Of a stretch of 64,000 bases of DNA, positions 1-8,027 are shown piece by piece. The notes below the pieces were generated by a model, which made no database searches, had not been told where the DNA came from, and saw only the letters and a program-made list of their open reading frames with translations. Location of the stretch: contig NZ_QUNG01000006.1 in assembly GCF_003387375.1 (NCBI RefSeq), positions 147,345 to 211,344 on the forward strand, written 5' to 3'. The position numbers and the translations under genes were made by a program. Position 1 is the first letter of the stretch. Every line of letters begins with the position of its first letter. Origin of the DNA: Marinomonas pollencensis. Lineage in GTDB: Bacteria > Pseudomonadota > Gammaproteobacteria > Pseudomonadales > Marinomonadaceae.

Positions 1-1
1 G

Positions 2-940
2 CATGCTTTTCAGGTTGTCGCTTTCTATGCTGCTTTCTTAGCGCTTTCTCTTTTTGGTTTTTACCTGCATTCGCGCCATTATTTCTCGTTAGTTAAATTG
101 ATTGTGCCATTGAGTACTATGGTACAAATTGTAGTCACGAGTTTGTTCTTTTTTGGTGTGGACAGTGACTTTCAGTGGCTCTTTATCACTGTCGCAGCTT
201 ATGCATTTACTGCCTTTCGTCCTGATGAAAAAGTGCTGCGCTACAGTGTTATTCTATTGTCTATCTCCTTGTTCTCAGTGTGTGAAGTCTTTCCCGTAAC
301 TGGAGTGCACTTGTCACCAAGCCAACCTGGTGTCGTGGTGGTGCTGACTTTTCTATGGACCTTGTTTACCTTGTCTGTGGTCATTAGTGTGGTGATTGCG
401 CGCTTGAGAAAGGTGAATGATTATTTACGAATATTGGCTGAGCGGGATGAGCTGACCGGGTTAGCGAACCGTCGTAAGGTGTTGACGGATGCAGTAAAAA
501 TGTACACCGAAGCGCTGTTTTATCATCAGCCGTGTGTGTTCGCCATATTAGACCTTGATCACTTTAAACGTATTAATGATACTTTTGGTCATGATGCGGG
601 GGATTTAGTATTGAGCCAAATTTCCTCTGTAATGCGTTCTTGTTTAAATGAAGAAGACGCCATTGGTCGTTATGGTGGTGAAGAATTCGTTGTTATCATG
701 CGTAATACCACGTTAAAAGAAGCCCTAGAGAAGATGGATCAGCTGCGTGAAACGGTCGAGAATACCTATATAACGACTGAAAAAGGCATTGTCATTCCGG
801 TAACGGTGAGCATAGGTCTGGCAGCGATCTCACGCCATACAAAACGTTATGAAGATGTCTTATCTTTGGCCGACACTGCGCTTTATCAGGCAAAAAAGGC
901 GGGTCGTAACAGGGTGGTTTCACAACCATCAATCGTTTAA
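2..940 (+). CDS. Membrane-bound diguanylate cyclase (GGDEF), 5' end outside window
   Basis: The reading frame is open from the first bases of the window, so this is the C-terminal part (about 312 residues) of a longer protein; a TTG at 98 is an internal codon, not a convincing start. The visible part begins with several hydrophobic membrane segments, then a short linker and a GGDEF domain of about 165 residues. The signature is GGEEF inside RYGGEEFVVIM (bases 668-700), and the D-x-D-H-F-K-R-I-N-D metal/substrate motif is present, so cyclase activity making c-di-GMP from two GTP is expected at the inner membrane. No RxxD inhibitory site is seen just before GGEEF. The sensory fold of the N-terminus cannot be named because it is cut off. 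Confidence 0.85.
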   Translation, partial: HAFQVVAFYAAFLALSLFGFYLHSRHYFSLVKLIVPLSTMVQIVVTSLFFFGVDSDFQWLFITVAAYAFTAFRPDEKVLRYSVILLSISLFSVCEVFPVTGVHLSPSQPGVVVVLTFLWTLFTLSVVISVVIARLRKVNDYLRILAERDELTGLANRRKVLTDAVKMYTEALFYHQPCVFAILDLDHFKRINDTFGHDAGDLVLSQISSVMRSCLNEEDAIGRYGGEEFVVIMRNTTLKEALEKMDQLRETVENTYITTEKGIVIPVTVSIGLAAISRHTKRYEDVLSLADTALYQAKKAGRNRVVSQPSIV

Positions 941-1031
941 TTTCTTGAACCCCATTGACAAATGAGTTGTCCACTAAGTTTGGGGATAACTCTGTTGGCT
1001 TTTTGGGTTCTGTCTTGTTTGAGGTTGTTTT

Positions 1032-1709
1032 TTGTTAAACATAATATTCCGCTGTGATGATTTCTGGCTAATAAATAAGCCGGCAGGTATGAGTTTTCAT
1101 GGGGAATCAGAGACGTTAGGGGTAATGCAGACGTTAAAAAGTGAGTATCCTGATCACGAGTTTTACCCTGTCCATCGTTTGGATAAAATAACATCAGGCT
1201 TGTTGCTGGTGGCATTGCATTATGATGCGGCCGTCACATTTGGCAAAATGTTTGAGCAGCATCAAATCGAAAAGCGCTATTTGGCAATCTCGAATCGCAA
1301 GCCGAAAAAGAAACAGGGCACGGTTCGCGGTGGCATGATGCCGAGTCGTCGCGGTCAATGGAAATTGACTCAAGGAACCGAAAACCTAGCGGTTACTCAG
1401 TTCTTTTCGGCTGCTTTCGAGGGCCGACGAGTGTTTTTGTTAAGGCCTTTGACAGGCAAAACGCATCAAATTCGTGTTGCCCTGAAAAGTGTTGGTTCAC
1501 CGATTTTAGGTGATGGGCGTTATGGTGGCGACCCCAGCGAGCGTGGTTATTTACATGCTTACTATTTGCGCTTTATGTGGCAGGGAGTGGAGCAAGAGTT
1601 TCGTTGTTCTCCAACTGAAGGAGAGCATTTCAGTTCAGCGTTTTGTGAGTTTATAGAATCAAACTTCCAAGAAGCGTCATTAAAATGGCCTGCGAGCCAG
1701 TCAATATAA
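1032..1709 (+). CDS. RluA-family RNA pseudouridine synthase (TIGR01621-like)
   Basis: This small protein of 225 residues converts uridine to pseudouridine in an RNA whose identity is not clear. It has the RluA signature VHRLDKITSGLLLVA with the catalytic aspartate, and the later TGKTHQIRVAL motif. It has no S4 domain, which fits the short single-domain subfamily. The start is probably TTG at 1032: a GAGG ribosome site lies 7 bases upstream, and the next ATG would remove the conserved N-terminal strand before NKPAG. The gene sits 35 bases before rlmM on the same strand, so two rRNA/tRNA modification genes may be co-transcribed. Confidence 0.85.
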   Translation: MLNIIFRCDDFWLINKPAGMSFHGESETLGVMQTLKSEYPDHEFYPVHRLDKITSGLLLVALHYDAAVTFGKMFEQHQIEKRYLAISNRKPKKKQGTVRGGMMPSRRGQWKLTQGTENLAVTQFFSAAFEGRRVFLLRPLTGKTHQIRVALKSVGSPILGDGRYGGDPSERGYLHAYYLRFMWQGVEQEFRCSPTEGEHFSSAFCEFIESNFQEASLKWPASQSI

Positions 1710-1744
1710 CCCAGGCTGTTGAGGCTTTTGGGGTGGGAAAGTAA

Positions 1745-2797
1745 ATGAAAAATATTTTGGCTTATTGCCGACCAGGTTTTGAGAAAGATTGTGCGGCTGA
1801 GCTGGCGCAAGTTTCGTCCGAAAAAGGGTTTTATGGCTACGCTAAAGTCGTTTCTGATGCGGGCTATGTGGTTTATTGTTTCGAGCAAACAGAGACCATA
1901 GAAGAGCTGATTAAGCAGCTTCAATTTAATCGTTTGATTTTTGCGCGTCAAATCATTGCGATCAATGAATTGGTGGAGTTTGAGTCCGGTTCAAGAGTGG
2001 AGTCTCTGCTAGAAGCGGCTCGACAGTTGCCTCTGGCTGAAGAAGTTTGGATTGAAACCGCGGATACCAATGATGCGAAAGCCTTGTCTGGTCTGATTAA
2101 GAAGTTGGATAAGCCGCTTAAGACGGGCTGGAAAAAATCTGGAGTGCTGCGTAATAAGGCAGTTGGTGTGCGTCACCATGTGTTTTTGTTAGATGGTGAG
2201 GCGGCGTATTTAGGGGTTTCTTATGCAGAATGCCGTAGTGAGTTTCCGCTAGGGATCCGTCGTTTGCGCTTTCCAGCGGCAGGGCCAAGTCGTTCGACCT
2301 TAAAGTTAGAAGAGGCTTTCTTGCAATTTGTGCCAGAGCATAAGCGAGATACAGACCTACTGGAAGGGATGACAGCTGTTGATTTGGGAGCCGCGCCTGG
2401 TGGCTGGACTTATCAATTTGTGAAGCGCGGTATTAATGTGATCGCGGTGGATAACGGGCCGATGCAGAAAGAATTGATGTCCACCGGCTTGGTAGATCAT
2501 GAGAAAGCCGATGGCTTTAAATTTGAGCCGCCATACACGGTTGATTGGTTGGTGTGCGATATGGTTGAAAGGCCTATTATGGTGGCCGAGTTGATGGCGA
2601 AATGGCTGGCCAATCGTTGGACTCGCCGAGCGATTTTCAACCTCAAGCTGCCGATGAAAAAACGCTATCAAGAAGTAGTATTGTGCCTAGAACTGATTGA
2701 GGCAAAGTTGCAAAAAGCGGGTGTAGGCTATCAGTTCCAAGCTAAGCACTTATACCATGATCGAGAAGAAATCACCGTGTGTATTATTGCTCAATAA
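1745..2797 (+). CDS. rlmM: 23S rRNA 2'-O-ribose methyltransferase RlmM (C2498)
   Basis: RlmM uses S-adenosylmethionine to methylate the 2'-O of C2498 in 23S rRNA before ribosome assembly. At 350 residues it is slightly shorter than the E. coli protein (366). The N-terminal half is the THUMP-like RNA-binding part. The C-terminal half is the RrmJ-type methyltransferase with the SAM loop VDLGAAPGGWTYQF at about residues 213-226, followed by the acidic IAVDNG strand, WLVCDM and the NLKLPMKKRY lysine region expected for the K-D-K-E catalytic tetrad. It starts at ATG 1745 with GGGA upstream and ends just before a strong terminator. Confidence 0.93.
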   Translation: MKNILAYCRPGFEKDCAAELAQVSSEKGFYGYAKVVSDAGYVVYCFEQTETIEELIKQLQFNRLIFARQIIAINELVEFESGSRVESLLEAARQLPLAEEVWIETADTNDAKALSGLIKKLDKPLKTGWKKSGVLRNKAVGVRHHVFLLDGEAAYLGVSYAECRSEFPLGIRRLRFPAAGPSRSTLKLEEAFLQFVPEHKRDTDLLEGMTAVDLGAAPGGWTYQFVKRGINVIAVDNGPMQKELMSTGLVDHEKADGFKFEPPYTVDWLVCDMVERPIMVAELMAKWLANRWTRRAIFNLKLPMKKRYQEVVLCLELIEAKLQKAGVGYQFQAKHLYHDREEITVCIIAQ

Positions 2798-2832
2798 GCT
2801 GAGTTAACGAATCTAACCGCTGTTTAAAGCAT

Positions 2833-2869
2833 AAAAAACCCATAAGCCTGATAGGTTTATGGGTTTTTT
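2833..2869. terminator. Bidirectional intrinsic terminator between rlmM and the L,D-transpeptidase
   Basis: Bases form A6-CCCATAA-CC / GG-TTATGGG-T6 with a short loop. A run of A precedes and a run of T follows the stem, so it can end transcripts from both convergent genes. Confidence 0.85.
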
Positions 2870-2887
2870 GTGGGGCTAGGAAATGCT

Positions 2888-4558
2888 TTATAGGGGAGCT
2901 TTCACTGGAAAAGCTTGGTAGCCCATGGCGCGTTCCATAAGAGCATCACGGTGGTAGATGTCGTCACGGAATTCCGGCATGCCATTCGCGTTGGGGACCA
3001 CGGTGAAATACACAATGTAAACGGGAATGTAGGTCGGTAGTGTAATGACCTTGGTTTGTTTGCTCTTTATTGCGCTAGCGAGCACCTTAGCCTGCGGGCT
3101 GTTATTGGTGATATTTTTGGCAAACGCTTCTGCGTTTTCTAAACGAATACAGCCAGAGCTAAAAGCGCGCTGATCTCTTCTGAATAAATACTTGGCTGGC
3201 GTGTCGTGTAAGTAGATGTCGTTCTTGTTTGGGAACATAAATTTGAATTCCCCTAGAGCATTGTCTTCGTCAGGAATTTGCTCGAAGCGAAAAGACAGAT
3301 TTTCAGGAGCGATGCTTTTCCAGTTAATGCGAGTAGGGTCGAGTTCTTTGGCGCCAATGCTCCAGCTTGAGAAGACGCGAAATCCGTGCTTGCCTAAATA
3401 ATTTGGGTCGGCTTGAAGCTTAGGCAGTAGGCTTTCTCTGGCTATGCGGTGAGGAATGCGCCAGCTAGGGTTGGCGACCATGTAGGTCATGGTGCCTTTG
3501 AAAACAGGCGTCATTCTGTCTTCTTTTCCTACCACTGTCTTCATGGTTGTGCGATTACCATTGAGGTAGGTGTCGACAGAATAATTGGTCAAATCCACCC
3601 AGATACGGTTGGCTTCTAGTTTGTTTGGCAACCAGCGCCAGCGCTCTAGATTATAAGCAATCTCTTTGGCGCGTTGCTTTAAAGGTACATTAAGCATTTG
3701 GATGGTTTTTGAGCCAGCGGCGCCATCTGCGCTTAAGTGGTGACGATGTTGAAAGCCTTGTAGTGCTACTTTAAGCTTTTTATCAAACCTATCTTCGTCT
3801 ACTTTACGGGTAGAGAAGCGAATGTCACCTAGCTGTACTAATCGTGCGCGTAATTGAGAAACGCGTGGTCCTTCATCACCAATGGAAAGAGGGGCGCCTG
3901 GCTGGACGTATATGTCTTTCTCTTTTTTGGCGAGCTGTTGGTAATAAACCAGCCACTTTTGCAGTACTTGGTATTCTGGACTGCGCGGGGCAAGGAGTGG
4001 CAATGAATCGACCATTGCGCTTGCGTTGCTTAATGACAGTAGGTCTTTCCAGTCACGACTAGGGGCATCGAGTTGCCAGTTAGGGTCGATCAGTTGTGGC
4101 TCATAACGACCATTACTAATGTCATGGGCATAGCTGGACAGCGCGATGGTGGTGATCACATCCATTTCAGCCAGTTGCTGTTTGCTAGGGGCTTTAAGTG
4201 CTAGATAGTGTTTAATGATGCCAACATGGTAATGAACCGGGTTTAAACCGTGGCTATTGGCCTGTTCTAAAATGCTAACTAATTTATAGATGGACGGCTC
4301 GATGTGCTTGTCTTTAATCCAAATTGGCTGATAGCCGCGTTCTGCATAAGTGGCGAGTACTGTGTTGTTGGGTAGCGCTTGGCCTGCCACTGGGGTAAAG
4401 GCGTTGAGCATCATGCTAACTTGGTCTTTGACGCTGCTTTTTATTTGTGACTCGCTCGGTGGTTCAACAGTCAAACGATTGCTGGTGTCCGTTGTGGAGC
4501 AGGCGCTTAATAGGAGGGCGAGAAAGAGGGCCGAACTGCGTTTCAGTATGAGTGTCAT
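2888..4558 (-). CDS. L,D-transpeptidase of the YcbB/LdtD family, putative lipoprotein
   Basis: This 556-residue envelope enzyme is expected to make 3-3 crosslinks in peptidoglycan. It begins with a hydrophobic signal ending LLLSAC, a lipobox with Cys20 as the likely lipidated residue. Then come an N-terminal scaffold domain, a peptidoglycan-binding domain around residues 225-290 (SIGDEGPRVSQLRARL, then LQGFQHRHHLSADGAAG), and a YkuD catalytic domain. The catalytic motif is SSGCIRLENA with the active cysteine, preceded by the HDTP histidine. The ATG overlaps the stop of the upstream cysteine-cluster gene by four bases, so the two are translationally coupled. E. coli LdtD is not lipidated, so lipidation here is an inference from the lipobox only. 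Confidence 0.88.
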   Translation of the reverse strand: MTLILKRSSALFLALLLSACSTTDTSNRLTVEPPSESQIKSSVKDQVSMMLNAFTPVAGQALPNNTVLATYAERGYQPIWIKDKHIEPSIYKLVSILEQANSHGLNPVHYHVGIIKHYLALKAPSKQQLAEMDVITTIALSSYAHDISNGRYEPQLIDPNWQLDAPSRDWKDLLSLSNASAMVDSLPLLAPRSPEYQVLQKWLVYYQQLAKKEKDIYVQPGAPLSIGDEGPRVSQLRARLVQLGDIRFSTRKVDEDRFDKKLKVALQGFQHRHHLSADGAAGSKTIQMLNVPLKQRAKEIAYNLERWRWLPNKLEANRIWVDLTNYSVDTYLNGNRTTMKTVVGKEDRMTPVFKGTMTYMVANPSWRIPHRIARESLLPKLQADPNYLGKHGFRVFSSWSIGAKELDPTRINWKSIAPENLSFRFEQIPDEDNALGEFKFMFPNKNDIYLHDTPAKYLFRRDQRAFSSGCIRLENAEAFAKNITNNSPQAKVLASAIKSKQTKVITLPTYIPVYIVYFTVVPNANGMPEFRDDIYHRDALMERAMGYQAFPVKAPL

Positions 4559-4842
4559 TGGTTGCTCCTAGCGATAACCTGTTGATCCGTTGGTGTCGTT
4601 GATTCTTCAATTGAGTGGATGATTTGCATGGCTTCTTCTCTGGAGTTGCCACAAATCATTTCTTCTGCAGTAAAGTCGCTGCATACTTTTGGCCGCGCAG
4701 GGTCAGTGAAAATGGCGCAGCGATAGTCTGACATCAGGTGAATGCAAGCTTGCCCCGCCGCTTTCCCATTGGGCATGCCGGGAATGGCTGAGGAAATAGA
4801 AGGTGCTGTACAACAGGCACCGCAGTGAGAACGACATTGCAT
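4555..4842 (-). CDS. YkgJ-family cysteine-cluster protein
   Basis: This small protein of 95 residues has the CxxxCGxCC cluster at its N-terminus (MQCRSHCGACC) and further cysteines in CIHL, YRCAIF, KVCSDF and MICGN, the pattern of the YkgJ/UPF0153 zinc- or iron-binding family. Biochemical function is unknown. The ATGA overlap with the downstream L,D-transpeptidase gene means they are made from the same message. Whether the protein acts on the envelope enzyme is not shown by the sequence. Confidence 0.85.
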   Translation of the reverse strand: MQCRSHCGACCTAPSISSAIPGMPNGKAAGQACIHLMSDYRCAIFTDPARPKVCSDFTAEEMICGNSREEAMQIIHSIEESTTPTDQQVIARSNQ

Positions 4843-5028
4843 ATCAGCGAGATACCCTGTTAAATGGCAGAATAATCAAGTAAGTTTATGTAAATAGATA
4901 GAATATTCAAAAACTTATGTATTTATAGACTATTTTAAAGTATCCCGTGCGCAGGGCAATAGAAAAGCGCTAAATAAGTTTATAAATTGACCTGAGATAC
5001 CCCTATTTGAGTAAGTGTTATTATCATT

Positions 5029-6264
5029 ATGAACAAAGTGTTAGTGGTTGAAGACAGCCCTGTAGTGTTGAAGGTTCTGAAACACTTGCTATCGCAAAGT
5101 GACTTTTTTGTGCCGGTGTTGTGCGCGAGCTATGAAGAAGCAAAGCAAGTGCTTAATGAGCAAGATAAAGCCTCGTTTTTTGCGGCGATAGTGGACCTTA
5201 ATTTACCCGATGCTGAGGATGGCGAGATTGTTGATTTCGTGTTGTCCTTTTCTATTCCTTGCGTGGTGCTGACCGCAACCTACAATGACGCCTTGCGTTT
5301 AGAGTTATTGAATAAAGGTGTCTTGGATTACATCACAAAAGACAGCCGCTATTCGTTTGAGCATGTGGTCGGCGTGGTCGAGCGCCTTAAAAAGAATCAG
5401 TCAGTGACGGCTTTGGTGGCGGAAGACTCGTCCACTAGTCGCTTGTTTATTAAGGCGTTACTTGAGCAATATCAATTTAATGTTATTACGGTTGAAAATG
5501 GCCAAGAAGCCTTATCTATGCTGGAGTCGGAGCCAAACATTCGCTTGTTAATTACCGACCATAATATGCCGCTTATTAATGGCTATGACTTGGTTAGTAT
5601 GTTGCGCCAGAGCGCGCGTTTTCAAGATTTGGTCATCATTGGCTTGTCCGCAGAAGGGGATAATGCTTTGTCGGCGCGCTTTATTAAAATGGGGGCCAAC
5701 GATTTTATTAAAAAACCCTTTTATCACGAAGAGTTTCATTGTCGAGTGATTCAAAACTTAGAGTCGCAAGAAATGTTAGAAACGATTCGTAATATGGACG
5801 CTTTGGATGCGCTTACTCAGCTGAAAAATCGACGCTACTTATTTGATGAGGGGCAAGCGTATTTCGATAAGCAGGCGTCTTCGTCGACAGGCGTTGGTTT
5901 GGCAATGATGGACCTAGATGCCTTTCGGCAAGTCAACGATATCTATGGCTTTATGGTTGGTGACGCGCTGTTAAAAGAAATCGGAGGGTTAATCTTGTCT
6001 TGCTTTCCCGAGGCATTAAGTGCGCGCTTTAGTGGCGAAGAGTTTTGTATTGTAGCTCCTGGTGGTGTTCAGTTTGATGACCAGCTAAAGGGGTTTATAG
6101 CAAGCTTGAAAGAGACTGTTTTTACCGAGGCAAAGATCCCTATGACATGCAGTATTGGCGTTGTTCAAACGCATGATGCGGGATTAGAAGAGGCGATCAA
6201 GGTGGCCGATGCGCGTTTATATGAAGCGAAAAGTCGTGGCCGCGATCAGATTGTTACAGGCTAG
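5029..6264 (+). CDS. Response regulator with two receiver domains and a GGDEF output
   Basis: This 411-residue protein has REC1 at about 1-120 (VVEDSP, phosphoacceptor in IVDLNLPD), REC2 at about 127-245 (VAEDSS, phosphoacceptor in LITDHNMP, lysine in IKKPF) and a GGDEF domain at about 255-411. The GGDEF signature is SGEEF starting at residue 335, where the first glycine is replaced by serine. Variants with serine at this position can be active in known cyclases, so c-di-GMP synthesis is likely but not certain. The upstream region is AT-rich and the start ATG has no clear Shine-Dalgarno. It converges on a second double-receiver gene at 6334-7131, which suggests one phosphorelay. Confidence 0.87.
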   Translation: MNKVLVVEDSPVVLKVLKHLLSQSDFFVPVLCASYEEAKQVLNEQDKASFFAAIVDLNLPDAEDGEIVDFVLSFSIPCVVLTATYNDALRLELLNKGVLDYITKDSRYSFEHVVGVVERLKKNQSVTALVAEDSSTSRLFIKALLEQYQFNVITVENGQEALSMLESEPNIRLLITDHNMPLINGYDLVSMLRQSARFQDLVIIGLSAEGDNALSARFIKMGANDFIKKPFYHEEFHCRVIQNLESQEMLETIRNMDALDALTQLKNRRYLFDEGQAYFDKQASSSTGVGLAMMDLDAFRQVNDIYGFMVGDALLKEIGGLILSCFPEALSARFSGEEFCIVAPGGVQFDDQLKGFIASLKETVFTEAKIPMTCSIGVVQTHDAGLEEAIKVADARLYEAKSRGRDQIVTG

Positions 6265-6300
6265 TATGATCACAGGTTGCTGTGCTGGCGGATTAGAATT

Positions 6301-6321
6301 GAGGGCGTGTTGATCGCCCTC
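6301..6321. terminator. Stem-loop between convergent response regulator genes
   Basis: A perfect 7-bp stem GAGGGCG / CGCCCTC encloses a 7-base loop between two convergent genes. There is no long T tract on either side, so termination strength is uncertain. Confidence 0.45.
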
Positions 6322-6333
6322 TACGATGTGTGA

Positions 6334-7131
6334 TTAGTTTAGTATTTGTGTCAGTAGCTGGCGAATCACTTTCGGTTCAAATGGCTTGCCACAAATAGCA
6401 TCTACTCCTTCTTGGGTAATGTTTGCCAGTTTGCTGTCGCCCGCGTTTGAACTCACCATTAAAATAGGAATATGGGCAAGTTCGGAAGAGTGGCGTACTG
6501 CTCGGGCGAGCTCTCTGCCATCCATTTCTGGCATATTATAATCGGTAATAATCAAATCAAAATCGCCCGTGTAGAGCATGTCGATCGCTTCCTGGCCATT
6601 CTCAGCAAGCTGGATTTGCTCAATTCCCATGGAGTTGAGTGTGCGGCTGACATATTTCTGGGACATAAGACTGTCGTCGACGACAAGCACTTCTAAGCGT
6701 CTTGGGTCAAACAAATCCAGGTTGATCTCGTCTTCGATAATAAAGTCCAGCGCGGAATAAATCGCGCGCGTGAGGTCTTTGTTGTTAAAAGGTTTAGGCA
6801 GAATAGCTAACACACCAGCTTGCCTTAAGTGTCCAAGGTTGTTTTCGTTGCTTTCACTGGATACCAGCATAAAACATTGATCTTCCGTTTTTTCGTTGTT
6901 GCGAATCGCGTCAATGAGTTCATTGGCTGTGCCGTCCGGAAGGTACATGGCTGAAATGATAAGATCGGGTGGGAAGCTGTCTAATAGGGCTAATGTTTCT
7001 GCGATGTTGTTGGCAAATTCAATGTGTTTAATCCCGGACTCTTCTAAGGCTTTAGCGATGACTTTTTTTTGCATGTCCGATGGTTCGACGAGTAAAAGAG
7101 ATAAATCCTGAATTTCTAGATAGGGTTCCAC
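6334..7131 (-). CDS. Tandem receiver protein: pseudo-receiver plus active receiver
   Basis: The protein (265 residues) consists of two CheY-like receiver domains and no output domain. REC1, about residues 10-125, has Ala61 where the phosphoacceptor aspartate should be (DLIISAMYLPDG) and VEPSD instead of the paired acidic residues, although its LPKPF lysine is kept, so it probably cannot be phosphorylated. REC2, about 145-265, is intact: VVDDS, LIITDYNMPEMDG and CGKPF. Such proteins usually act as phosphate sinks, relays or protein-interaction adaptors. Its convergent neighbour carries two receivers and GGDEF, making a shared pathway plausible. Confidence 0.85.
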   Translation of the reverse strand: MEPYLEIQDLSLLLVEPSDMQKKVIAKALEESGIKHIEFANNIAETLALLDSFPPDLIISAMYLPDGTANELIDAIRNNEKTEDQCFMLVSSESNENNLGHLRQAGVLAILPKPFNNKDLTRAIYSALDFIIEDEINLDLFDPRRLEVLVVDDSLMSQKYVSRTLNSMGIEQIQLAENGQEAIDMLYTGDFDLIITDYNMPEMDGRELARAVRHSSELAHIPILMVSSNAGDSKLANITQEGVDAICGKPFEPKVIRQLLTQILN

Positions 7132-7223
7132 TGACCTGTCACCTTATTTCCTGTAAAAGCTCATCCTACCACATCAAATGCGTTAGAATGTGGCTTTGAT
7201 TAATATTTGAGTTGGAGAAAGTC

Positions 7224-7502
7224 GTGGCGACAGCGAGCGCGTGTCATATTCTGGTTAAAACGAAAGCCGAAGCAGAATCTCTCAAGGGAAAACTTGATAA
7301 AGGGGCGGATTTTTATAAGCTTGCTAAGCAGTTTTCTACCTGCCCATCTGGAAAAAAAGGGGGCGACCTTGGTGAATTTCGCAAAGGCGATATGGTACCT
7401 GCGTTTGATCGGGCGGTGTTCAGTGGTCCTTTGTTAAAAGTGCAGGGTCCGATCAAAACTCAGTTTGGTTTCCACTTAATTAAAGTGTTATACCGTTCTT
7501 AA
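7224..7502 (+). CDS. ppiC: Parvulin-type peptidyl-prolyl cis-trans isomerase PpiC
   Basis: PpiC speeds cis-trans isomerisation of prolyl bonds. The 92-residue product is almost the whole length of a free-standing parvulin (E. coli PpiC is 93) and carries the family landmarks [32 protein letters not shown] and [10 protein letters not shown]. The start is the GTG at 7224, placed 6 bases after GGAGA. A longer frame from TTG 7212 would swallow the ribosome site. There is no signal peptide, so it is cytoplasmic. A TIGR01244 gene follows 27 bases later with its own ribosome site. Confidence 0.92.
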   Translation: MATASACHILVKTKAEAESLKGKLDKGADFYKLAKQFSTCPSGKKGGDLGEFRKGDMVPAFDRAVFSGPLLKVQGPIKTQFGFHLIKVLYRS

Positions 7503-7529
7503 TTACATCGAATACGAAGGAGAATAACG

Positions 7530-7955
7530 ATGGATAATCCAGTACCGTTAGCCAATAACTATTTTGTTGCGCCACAGATCGTGGTGGAAGATCTATTGCA
7601 GCTAAAAGCGTTGGGTTTTGAGCGCGTTATTAATAATCGCCCAGACAAAGAAACAGATGAGCAGCCTTTATCGGCAACATTGGAGCAAGCCGCGACAGAG
7701 TTGGGGCTTGAGTATGTTTATAATCCAGTGGATTTAAAAGTCTTAAGTGAAGTCGAAGTAAATGGGCAGATTGCAGCGTTAGCTGAGGATAAAAAAACCT
7801 TAGCATTTTGCCGCACTGGCACGCGCTCTTCTGTATTGTGGGTGTTGCTAAACAATGCTCAAGGAGAAAGCTACGACAAGCTTAAAGCAGGGGTTGTTGC
7901 CAAAGGTTTTGACTTGTCCCGTTGTGAAGCGGCGATGCAGCCACTCATTAAGTAA
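7530..7955 (+). CDS. TIGR01244 / DUF442 phosphatase- or sulfurtransferase-like protein
   Basis: This is a 141-residue protein of the family that also forms the N-terminal domain of Blh-type fusion proteins. It has a tyrosine-phosphatase-like fold: the N-terminal INNRPDKE loop and a cysteine loop FCRTGTRSSVLW with Cys and Arg placed as in a CX4-5R phosphate-binding loop. The real substrate is unknown; related proteins are linked to sulfide oxidation and biofilm regulation. A good Shine-Dalgarno (AAGGAG) precedes ATG 7530, and a strong terminator follows. Confidence 0.82.
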   Translation: MDNPVPLANNYFVAPQIVVEDLLQLKALGFERVINNRPDKETDEQPLSATLEQAATELGLEYVYNPVDLKVLSEVEVNGQIAALAEDKKTLAFCRTGTRSSVLWVLLNNAQGESYDKLKAGVVAKGFDLSRCEAAMQPLIK

Positions 7956-7974
7956 TGGACAGGTGAGTGAAAAC

Positions 7975-8020
7975 AAAAAAAACCGCGTCACTTCAAAAGT
8001 GACGCGGTTTTTTTATGCTG
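7975..8020. terminator. Bidirectional intrinsic terminator
   Basis: A long GC-rich stem, AAAACCGCGTCACTT paired with AAGTGACGCGGTTTT around a 3-base loop, has A runs before and T runs after. It lies between the TIGR01244 gene and the convergent leuA. Confidence 0.92.
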
Positions 8021-8027
8021 TGTTGGA

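Noticed and set aside
5013..5031. Fur box over the start of the REC-REC-GGDEF gene (ATTATCATTATG)
   Set aside because: Only about 12 of 19 positions match; the left half is unlike Fur. Too weak to list beside the 23267 site.
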